A stretch of 64,000 nt of DNA from UBA1715 sp045615765 (GTDB taxonomy: Bacteria; Bacteroidota; Bacteroidia; Bacteroidales; UBA1715): NCBI GenBank assembly GCA_045615765.1, contig JAZLFM010000049.1, positions 1-64,000 on the forward strand, in the 5' to 3' direction. The first letter of the stretch is position 1; each line of letters begins with the position of its first letter. The notes below the pieces were generated by a model that worked only from the letters and a program-made list of their open reading frames with translations, was not told the DNA's origin and searched no databases. Position numbers and translations under genes: made by a program. Shown in pieces: positions 57,728 through 64,000 of this stretch.

Positions 57728-59734
57728 TGTTGTGTGTTTTGTCTTTTTTGAGATGCTGTCGATTGTTTTGCTTATCTCTTTGAATTTGTCAAAACATTGT
57801 CTGTCTCCTTGTTTTATTTTTTCTGCCAATTCTATTCGTTTTTTGTTGTAGCGTCGTTTTATGTATTCAAAAAGAGTCTCTTTGATGAGATTGCTGATTT
57901 CTTCATCTTCTTTGTCTTGTTGCTCTTTTAGCTTTAATTCTTTCTTTTTTTCTTTATTCTTGTCCCAATATTCAACATCTATTTCGTAATCATTATCACC
58001 TAAAATATTAGCAACAAGTTCTGTATGTGAATGGTTTAACAGATATTGGGTGATATTCTCTTTTTGTGTGTCGATATTTTGAAAATAAGTGTTAAAAATA
58101 GTCTGCTCTGTTTCGTTAATAGGAGTTAAGTTCTCGCTATCGTCAATCATTTTTTGAGATATTTCATAGATGATGATATTAGCGGAAATTTCGATATCGA
58201 TGTTTTTCTGTTCGTTCGGATCAACGAATTGTTTACGAAAACTGTCGTAGAAAAAGTCGCTAGGGGTAAGTTTTACAATCTTGTCGCCATATTTTATTAG
58301 CAAACTAATTATATGGTGCTCGCTTTGTTTAATTTCTTGGTCTATTGTATTGGTTTTTGAACTAGCGATATTTTGACTATTTGTCGTTGCTTTTTGTACT
58401 TGTGCCGTTTGATATGTTCGAGTAGGTATTCCATATCCGCTCGCAACCTGGTTTGCAAGTGATTGTTTGTCAATATTTAGAATCTTACTACATTCTTGTA
58501 TATAGACATCGCGTTTTACACTATTAGGAATTTTAGCTATTGTTGTTGCTATTGAAGTGATAAAGTTTGCGCGTACGATAGGATCGTTTTCGATTTCTGC
58601 AGTTGCGGATTTTATGCGGAATGTGAGAAAATCGGTTTTATTGGCCTGAATGTAGGCGGCAATTTCTTCTGCCGAATGTTTTTTAGCAAAAGAATCAGGA
58701 TCATCGTCATTTGGTAAAAGAAGAATGCGGACATTCAAATCCTTTTCCAAAATCATATCTATACCTCGTGTGGCAGCTTTTATACCTGCATTATCGCCAT
58801 CATATATGATTACGATGTTGTCTGTAAATCGTTTAATTAGAGTGATTTGATCGTTTGTAAGCGATGTTCCTGACGATGCAACAACATTGCGTATTCCTGC
58901 TTGGTGCATCGATAATACATCCGTGTAGCCTTCCACCAAAATACATTCGTCTTTACGGCTTATTTCGCTTTTGGCTTCGGTGATACCGTAGAGAGTTTTA
59001 CTCTTAGTATAGATTTCAGATTCTGGCGAGTTGATGTATTTAGGCGCCTTATTATCTTTAGCGTGTTCATTGGCAGCAGTCAAAATACGACCGCCGAATC
59101 CAATAACCATTCCGGAAATCGAAGTGATAGGGAACATAACACGTCCGTGGTATTTGTCGGCATTATGTTCGTTTGTGAAGCCTAACTTTTGTAAATATTC
59201 CAGTTTGTATCCAGCTTTTAAGGCAGTATCGGTGAATGCGCTTCTTTTTTCCGGACAGAATCCCAAGTGAAATTTACGAATAATTTCTTCGGTAAAACCA
59301 CGTTCCATAAAATAGGAAAGTCCGATAGCTTTACCTTCCTCGGTTTCCCACATATTTTTTTCGAAATATTCTGTGGCAAATCTATTTACGGCCTGCATAC
59401 TTTCGCGAATGTCTCTTTGTTCCATAGCTTCGGGAGACATTGCGGTTTCGACGATAGGAATGTGATATTTGTTTGCCAAGTAGCGTATTGCATCATAGTA
59501 CGAGCATTTTTCTTGCTCTTTTACAAATGTTACGGCATTTCCGGCTTTTCCGCAGCCAAAACATTTATATATACCTTTCGCAGGAGAAACAACAAAAGAA
59601 GGGGTTTTTTCATCGTGGAAAGGGCAGCATCCTTTGTAGGAAGTACCAGCTCTTTTAAGTGACACGAAGTCGGAGACAACTTCTTCTATACGAGTTGTCA
59701 TTAAAACCTTATCTATAGTATCTTGTGATATCAT
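57722..59734 (-). CDS. dnaG: DNA primase
   Basis: DnaG makes RNA primers at the replication fork. The ATG at 59734 (MISQDTIDKVLMTTRIEEVVSDF) is chosen: the longer TTG start overlaps the -7 box. The 670 residues show the zinc finger CCPFHDEKTPSFVVSP with YKCFGCGKAG, YFMERGFTEEIIRKFHLG, the TOPRIM catalytic parts CILVEGYTDVLSMHQAG and VIIYDGDNAGIKA, and a long C-terminal helicase-binding region with a charged linker. The C-terminus is rich in Lys, Glu and Asp. Confidence 0.95.
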   Translation of the reverse strand: MISQDTIDKVLMTTRIEEVVSDFVSLKRAGTSYKGCCPFHDEKTPSFVVSPAKGIYKCFGCGKAGNAVTFVKEQEKCSYYDAIRYLANKYHIPIVETAMSPEAMEQRDIRESMQAVNRFATEYFEKNMWETEEGKAIGLSYFMERGFTEEIIRKFHLGFCPEKRSAFTDTALKAGYKLEYLQKLGFTNEHNADKYHGRVMFPITSISGMVIGFGGRILTAANEHAKDNKAPKYINSPESEIYTKSKTLYGITEAKSEISRKDECILVEGYTDVLSMHQAGIRNVVASSGTSLTNDQITLIKRFTDNIVIIYDGDNAGIKAATRGIDMILEKDLNVRILLLPNDDDPDSFAKKHSAEEIAAYIQANKTDFLTFRIKSATAEIENDPIVRANFITSIATTIAKIPNSVKRDVYIQECSKILNIDKQSLANQVASGYGIPTRTYQTAQVQKATTNSQNIASSKTNTIDQEIKQSEHHIISLLIKYGDKIVKLTPSDFFYDSFRKQFVDPNEQKNIDIEISANIIIYEISQKMIDDSENLTPINETEQTIFNTYFQNIDTQKENITQYLLNHSHTELVANILGDNDYEIDVEYWDKNKEKKKELKLKEQQDKEDEEISNLIKETLFEYIKRRYNKKRIELAEKIKQGDRQCFDKFKEISKTIDSISKKTKHTTL

Positions 59735-59752
59735 TCCTTTGTTGTGTGTATG

Positions 59753-59760
59753 CAAAAATA
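59753..59760 (-). promoter_or_regulatory. -7 box for dnaG
   Basis: The minus strand reads TATTTTTG, 18 bases before ATG 59734. Confidence 0.62.
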
Positions 59761-59849
59761 GATATTTCTATGCATGCATTTTACACAGAAATGAGTGAAA
59801 AAAACTAAGTGGCTAAAAATCAGCGGAAAATGTTATTAACAATCCCTAA

Positions 59850-60869
59850 TTAGAAAAGAGACATTTTGTAATACGATTCGTAGGCGACTTTTAGTTCGTT
59901 TAGTACGTTTCTTCGTAATTTGTCTGGCGATTCTACTTTAAGTTTAGAACCAAATGCAAGTATTTTTTCAATCAAATCTTGATTTACAATGACTTTTAGT
60001 TCGACAAAAGAGTCTTCATCTCCAGCCTCTTTTATGATTTGTGTAGGGTGGAGTGGACTATTTTGTATTCTTGCAATAATGTCATTGCTTGCTCGTAGTG
60101 TTACTGTCGTTGGCTTTATGTTTTCACCAGGATGTACACCAATTAAATACTTGAAGTAGTTTTCTATTGTATATTTCTCGTTCTCAATAAAATTTATGAT
60201 TTGAGGAGATAACGCAATAATATTACGAACAGGAATTACCATAAAATCAGTAGTGTTGTCGTCGATTCCATATAAATACCATTCGTTGTGGTATTCTTTT
60301 AAGAAATATGGGTGTAAAACTTGTTGCGCAACAGTGCTATTTTCGTTTTTAATAGAAAGTTCGACTACAGTTTTGTTTACGACGGCGTCAACTATTTGTT
60401 TTAGCCATGAAATACCTTTTATTAGTTTTTGTGCGGACTCAAATGACGCAACGCTAGATTGAGGCTGAGGATTGATAGCAATGATAGCTTCTATTTTTTC
60501 TATCAACTTAGAAATGTCGCCAAGGTGAGTGTATTGCTTGTATTGTTTTAAGGTATTTACAACTTCTGTAAGATTATCGATGTCGGGTTTGCTCAATCTC
60601 ATATTTTGAATAGAGAAGTTTTCATCGGAATAGGTGTATTTACCATCTACACAGATAATAGGCGCATCATAACCTATAGGTTGTTTTTCACGCATTAAAG
60701 CAATGTCGTATTGGATAGAACGACGACTCACTTTTTCCACGTTAAATTCGTCTGTCAACTTTTTAGAAACTTCACTGATTAAGTCTTCTAATGTCCAGGT
60801 ACGAGAACGGTCGCATAGGCATTCGTCTATGATTCTGAAACGAAAATTCTTTGACTTATGAGCTGGCAT
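59850..60869 (-). CDS. WYL-domain transcriptional regulator
   Basis: The 339 residues begin with a winged-helix region (KNFRFRIIDECLCDRSRTWTLEDLISEVSKKL; VSRRSIQYDIALMRE). A middle helical part and a WYL domain follow (ELSIKNENSTVAQQVLHPYFLKEYHNEWYLYGID, VIPVRNIIAL, VTLRASNDIIARIQN). The C-terminal WCX-type extension ends KVAYESYYKMSLF. WYL domains sense nucleic-acid or nucleotide ligands and often regulate defence genes and DNA repair. Its promoter overlaps phased TTGCAT repeats, so autoregulation is likely. No target operon is obvious. Confidence 0.87.
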   Translation of the reverse strand: MPAHKSKNFRFRIIDECLCDRSRTWTLEDLISEVSKKLTDEFNVEKVSRRSIQYDIALMREKQPIGYDAPIICVDGKYTYSDENFSIQNMRLSKPDIDNLTEVVNTLKQYKQYTHLGDISKLIEKIEAIIAINPQPQSSVASFESAQKLIKGISWLKQIVDAVVNKTVVELSIKNENSTVAQQVLHPYFLKEYHNEWYLYGIDDNTTDFMVIPVRNIIALSPQIINFIENEKYTIENYFKYLIGVHPGENIKPTTVTLRASNDIIARIQNSPLHPTQIIKEAGDEDSFVELKVIVNQDLIEKILAFGSKLKVESPDKLRRNVLNELKVAYESYYKMSLF

Positions 60870-60894
60870 ATCGAAAATAGTTTACTGTTTATGT

Positions 60895-60962
60895 TTTGCA
60901 AATATAAATGCAAAACAAATGCAATGCAAATAAAATGCAACATATTTTTATGTGATATGCAA
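60895..60962 (-). promoter_or_regulatory. WYL promoter with phased TTGCAT repeats
   Basis: The minus strand has the -7 box TATATTTG at 60906-60899. ATGCAA (TTGCAT on the transcribed strand) recurs at 60908, 60919, 60924, 60935 and 60957, giving steps of 11, 5, 11 and 22 bases. Most copies face the same side of the helix. They cover the promoter and fit an operator bound by several regulator dimers. Confidence 0.6.
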
Positions 60963-61202
60963 CAGCATATGTCTTAATATTTGTAAGTATTTGGATAGTA
61001 ATTTATTATATTAATGCATTATGATTGCATATAATGGTATTTCATAAAGAAATAATATATTACTTGGCTATTAAAGATCATTCGCTTTCGCTTAGGATGC
61101 TAAGTGACTTGAAGAAAAGAAGAAAAGGCAAATCGCTGTTGTTCCGAACAAAGCGAAAGAATCCTTTTGGAATTAACACTGCCGTTTGTGTATTAATTCC
61201 TT
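60963..61202. other. Intergenic region with a dispersed element and a hairpin
   Basis: Copy B of the dispersed element lies at 61051-61094. An 80-codon frame starting at TTG 61025 runs through it, but it overlaps the 3' end of the WbqC-like gene on the other strand and I do not call it a gene. GGAATTAACAC (61169-61179) and GTGTATTAATTCC (61188-61200) form a hairpin just after the WbqC-like stop, without a clear T-run. Confidence 0.5.
61051..61094 (+). repeat. Dispersed intergenic element, copy B
   Basis: It matches 12379-12420 on the same strand. It reads IIYYLAIKDHSLSLR in the frame equivalent to copy A and stays open downstream. Confidence 0.5.
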
Positions 61203-61805
61203 CTATAGTTGTTCAAGGTACGATTTTGATTCTGGTCCTAAATTACATAATAAATCAAGAATGCTAAGATTTGGTTGGAATGGCATTTTTTCTTCGAAAA
61301 CTTGCGTGTATTCCGGCATGTTTATTTCTGTTTTTATTTTAGGAGAAATTGAATATCGAAAATCGTTTTCTATAGTATTAGGTTTTGTAAAATCAGTTGT
61401 GAAATTGCAACTACAATTGATTTTTAGAAGTTTTAGAATACATTGTAGTAATTCTGTATTGAAATCAATTAGGGAAGAATACGTATTCGTGAAAAATGGT
61501 TGTAAATCATCTGAATAGTATTCAAAATATGGAGAAGAGTTATATGCTGAAATAATAGCATTCCAGTGTTCAGAATTCCATCTATCGTGGTAAGCAATCT
61601 TTACATCTTTCATCAATGTTTTGCTTCCGTCTTTCTTTTCTAATGGTATTATTAAATCTAATGGACCATTTGCCGAAAGAATAGTTGTTCTGTTTCTGTA
61701 GGTTTGTTTTACATAATGTTCCCATATTTCAATGGTTGCTTCTTTGTGTTTTGCAAGAAGTGCAACGTATTCGATGGGAGGTAGGTATGCAGATGAAAGT
61801 AACAT
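61203..61805 (-). CDS. WbqC-like family protein
   Basis: The ATG at 61805 begins MLLSSAYLPPIEYVALLAKHKEATIE, the usual WbqC-like N-terminus; a TTG five codons earlier is ignored. The 200 residues carry NRTTILSANGPLDLIIPLEKKDG, VKIAYHDRWNSEHWNAIISAYNSSPYFEYYSDDL and SILDLLCNLGPES. The family is widespread in Bacteroidota; some members lie in polysaccharide loci, but the reaction is unproven. It follows lepB with a terminator-like hairpin in between. Confidence 0.82.
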   Translation of the reverse strand: MLLSSAYLPPIEYVALLAKHKEATIEIWEHYVKQTYRNRTTILSANGPLDLIIPLEKKDGSKTLMKDVKIAYHDRWNSEHWNAIISAYNSSPYFEYYSDDLQPFFTNTYSSLIDFNTELLQCILKLLKINCSCNFTTDFTKPNTIENDFRYSISPKIKTEINMPEYTQVFEEKMPFQPNLSILDLLCNLGPESKSYLEQL

Positions 61806-61817
61806 ATTGTTCTTATG

Positions 61818-61845
61818 CAAAAAGAGGCGACTTTCATCGCCTCTT
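61818..61845 (-). terminator. Terminator-like hairpin between lepB and the WbqC-like gene
   Basis: AAGAGGCGA and TCGCCTCTT form a 9-bp stem with a 6-base loop. On the minus strand it is followed by TTTTTG. It may end or reduce transcription from dapB-lepB into the WbqC-like gene. Confidence 0.8.
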
Positions 61846-61849
61846 AATT

Positions 61850-63268
61850 TTAATTTTTATGAATTATATTGAATAATCGGCTCCAGCGTATACTTGCAGG
61901 GAAAGATTTATTTTGTTCGGATGAGAACCAAATAACAACGGCTTTACCGACAATATGGTCTTCTGGAACAAAACCCCAGAAACGAGAGTCTAACGAGTTG
62001 TCTCTATTGTCGCCCATCATCCAATAGTAATCTTGTTTAAATGTATAGGAAGTGGCCAAAGTATCGTTGATGTAAATGTTCTCTCCATCAATACGAAGAG
62101 TATTTGCTTCGTATAGTTCAATGATTCGTTTGTACAATGGTAAGTTTTTAGTAGAAAGTTCTACAGTTGTTCCTGCTTTTGGTATTACAAGCGGACCAAA
62201 GAAGTCTTTGTTCCAATTGTAGTTGCTACTTTGTGGAAAGCATTCGTTGTAACGGAATCCTTCAGGAAATTCTTGTTTTTGTATGCTCGTGATTGATTTA
62301 TATGTTTTTAGAGCTTCTAATTGCTTTTCGTTGAGCAACATTACATATCCTTTTTTTGTAATACCATATTCTCGTATTTGTAGTTTTTCGAGAATTGCTG
62401 GTCGTAATGGGGCTGTTGTTTGTACTTCGTAACGGAATTGCAATGTTTCTATTTCTTTTTGAGGCTTTCCGTTAATGATAACCTTTCCGCCAACTACTTG
62501 TAATGTATCTCCTGCAATCGCAACGCAACGTTTGATATAATTTTCTTTTTTGTCAAGTGGTCTTACTATAATGGAATCCTTGAAATATTCATTGAAACAA
62601 TCTTCAAGATTATTAGGATATTTCGTTTTGATTTGCATTAATCGATTGTAGTCGTGTTGTGAAATAGGATAGAGGATACCTTCGTCAAGGAAATCTCTTT
62701 TTATTTGATAATAACTTTGAGATTGACGAGTAAGTATAACAGTATCACCTTCAGGGAAGTTAAAAACAACAATGTCGTCATTCTTTACTTGTTCGAATCC
62801 AGCCATTCGTTCGTATGGACATTTCCATATTTCAGAATACGATTTTTTTGTAGTAGAGAACGGCATAGTGTGATGTACAAAAGGGAATGACAATGGTGTC
62901 ATTGGTTTACGAGGACCATAGTTGCACTTGCTTACAAACAAATAATCTCCGATTAGCATAGTTCCTTCCATTGAAGATGTTGGGATAGTGTATGCTTCAA
63001 AGAAGAAGATTCTGATGAATGATGCCGCGATTACTGCAAATATAATAGCGTCAACCCAACCCATTAACCATTTTCCGAAAGCTGTTTTAGGCTGATAGAT
63101 TTTCCAAAAAGCCCATGGAACTTTTTTTGTGATACAAAGGTCGAATATTATACCTAAGCCAAGTAACCACCAAAAGTTTCCAAGCCATAAAACGAATAAA
63201 ATCCAACAAACGGCAGAAATACCGAATATGAACCATTTATTTTTAAGAAATTCTATCAACTTTTTCAT
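61850..63268 (-). CDS. lepB: Signal peptidase I
   Basis: LepB removes signal peptides at the membrane. From ATG 63268 the 472 residues show N-terminal membrane segments (FIFGISAVCWILFVLWLGNF; WVDAIIFAVIAASFIRIFFF), the catalytic Ser of YTIPTSSMEGTMLIGDYLFVSK, the Lys of NYIKRCVAIAGDTLQVVGGKV, and box E GDNRDNSLDSRFWGFVPEDHIVGKAV. It is longer than typical LepB because of an insertion of about 170 residues before box E, as is common in Bacteroidota. It begins 6 bp after dapB. Confidence 0.94.
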   Translation of the reverse strand: MKKLIEFLKNKWFIFGISAVCWILFVLWLGNFWWLLGLGIIFDLCITKKVPWAFWKIYQPKTAFGKWLMGWVDAIIFAVIAASFIRIFFFEAYTIPTSSMEGTMLIGDYLFVSKCNYGPRKPMTPLSFPFVHHTMPFSTTKKSYSEIWKCPYERMAGFEQVKNDDIVVFNFPEGDTVILTRQSQSYYQIKRDFLDEGILYPISQHDYNRLMQIKTKYPNNLEDCFNEYFKDSIIVRPLDKKENYIKRCVAIAGDTLQVVGGKVIINGKPQKEIETLQFRYEVQTTAPLRPAILEKLQIREYGITKKGYVMLLNEKQLEALKTYKSITSIQKQEFPEGFRYNECFPQSSNYNWNKDFFGPLVIPKAGTTVELSTKNLPLYKRIIELYEANTLRIDGENIYINDTLATSYTFKQDYYWMMGDNRDNSLDSRFWGFVPEDHIVGKAVVIWFSSEQNKSFPASIRWSRLFNIIHKN

Positions 63269-63274
63269 AATCAA

Positions 63275-63991
63275 TTATATATCTAGTAAATCTTTCATGC
63301 CGAATACGCCTTTTTTGTCTTTTACAAACTCGGCAGCAAGAACAGCTCCGAATGCAAGACCGCGACGAGATTTTGCAGCATGTTTAATTTCTAATGTATC
63401 GTCAGCAGAATCGTATGTTACGATGTGAGTTCCTGGGATAGTTCCCAAGCGAGTAGAGACAACTTGTAATTCTTCAATTGATTTGAATTCGTTTAATCTC
63501 CAATCTTTTTTTCTGTCAATATTTTCAAGAATACCTTGTGCGATAGTGATTGCAGTACCACTAGGAGCATCAAGTTTTTGGTTGTGGTGAGCTTCTTGTA
63601 CGCAAATATCATATTGTTCAAACTTGTTCATAATAGCAGCAAGTTTTTTGTTCAATTCAAAAAAGATATTTACGCCAAGGCTGTAGTTTGAAGAGTAGAA
63701 GAATGTATTTCCTGTTTTTTCGCATGTAGAAGCAACTTCTTCGAATTTGTCTGTCCATCCTGTTGAACCAGACACAACAGGAACACCAGCTTCAAAACAC
63801 TTCATATAATTGTCGAAAGCCGTCTTAGGGGTTGTAAATTCAATGGCTACATCTGCTTTTTTTAGATTTTCAGGAGTCATATCCTGTTGGTTGTTGATGT
63901 CTATAGTTAATACGATTGAATGTCCGCGTTCGATAGCGATTTTTTCAATCTCTTTTCCCATTTTTCCGTATCCGATAAGTGCGATTTTCAT
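63275..63991 (-). CDS. dapB: 4-hydroxy-tetrahydrodipicolinate reductase
   Basis: DapB reduces hydroxy-tetrahydrodipicolinate in lysine and diaminopimelate synthesis. The 238 residues have the nucleotide-binding MKIALIGYGKMGKEIEKIA, VAIEFTTP, VPVVSGSTGW, SSNYSLGVNIFFEL, EAHHNQKLDAPSGTAI (catalytic His and Lys) and HAAKSRRGLAFGAVLAAEFV. It is complete, with its start 9 bp from the window edge; lepB follows on the same transcript. Confidence 0.95.
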   Translation of the reverse strand: MKIALIGYGKMGKEIEKIAIERGHSIVLTIDINNQQDMTPENLKKADVAIEFTTPKTAFDNYMKCFEAGVPVVSGSTGWTDKFEEVASTCEKTGNTFFYSSNYSLGVNIFFELNKKLAAIMNKFEQYDICVQEAHHNQKLDAPSGTAITIAQGILENIDRKKDWRLNEFKSIEELQVVSTRLGTIPGTHIVTYDSADDTLEIKHAAKSRRGLAFGAVLAAEFVKDKKGVFGMKDLLDI

Positions 63992-64000
63992 AACAATGTG

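Noticed and set aside
61025..61267. 80-codon plus-strand frame
   Set aside because: It starts at TTG without a ribosome-binding site, runs through a repeat and a hairpin, and overlaps the WbqC-like gene; no family is recognised.

Overview
The window is AT-rich chromosomal DNA from a member of the Bacteroidota, most likely the order Bacteroidales. The evidence is: many start-proximal TAnnTTTG boxes (the Bacteroidota -7 element), some with TTG or TTTG 19-20 bases upstream; few Shine-Dalgarno sequences; a type IX secretion C-terminal sorting domain (27285-29186); an HMA-AraC fusion and a kinase-like-AraC fusion; WbqC-like and DUF4476 proteins; and Bacteroidales-like versions of ClpC, GyrA, LepB and RmuC. 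The species cannot be named from the sequence.

Region 1 (1-9.5 kb) is a defence island built on a type I restriction-modification locus. In order it holds a truncated fic gene, hsdS, an Abi-like reverse transcriptase, an HNH nuclease, a frameshifted Mrr-like nuclease, a REP-associated tyrosine transposase (RAYT) and hsdR. hsdM is expected just left of the window. A 26-28 bp palindrome (arms GTAGAGACG / CGTCTCTAC) is scattered through this region. It lies between genes, three times in frame inside the RAYT, once in frame inside hsdR, and once where it supplies the RAYT stop codon.

Region 2 (9.5-33.3 kb) is mostly housekeeping and envelope genes in short transcription units. They include tRNA-Gly, an acyl-ACP thioesterase, a metal-efflux permease with its HMA-AraC regulator, xseB, outer-membrane and SPOR-domain proteins, nudC, a phenylacetate-CoA ligase, rmuC, a degenerate receiver-ATPase, a degenerate ThiD-AraC regulator, nadB, a serine carboxypeptidase, surface proteins, a radical SAM protein and a ferredoxin.

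Region 3 (33.3-40.2 kb) is one long leftward run: surE, a small membrane protein, lpxB, a PagL-like lipid A deacylase, dacB, an SDR and a VOC protein. It links lipid A synthesis with lipid A trimming and peptidoglycan hydrolysis. Region 4 (40.3-53.8 kb) carries der, an FKBP isomerase, ispE, a dnaX with a probable programmed frameshift, a GH13 amylase with clpC, and gyrA with a TPR protein.

Region 5 (53.8-64 kb) starts with a DUF3791-DUF3990-DUF3791 cassette that looks like a toxin-antitoxin module. It is bracketed by 41-bp direct repeats, the first of which can fold over the first gene's Shine-Dalgarno. Then come a STAS protein, rnz, recF, dnaG, a WYL regulator whose promoter carries about 11-bp-phased TTGCAT repeats, a WbqC-like gene, lepB and dapB.

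The least ordinary content is: the palindromic element colonising coding sequence together with its own RAYT; the reverse transcriptase inside the restriction locus; the dnaX slip site; and the hairpin-led DUF3791/DUF3990 cassette.
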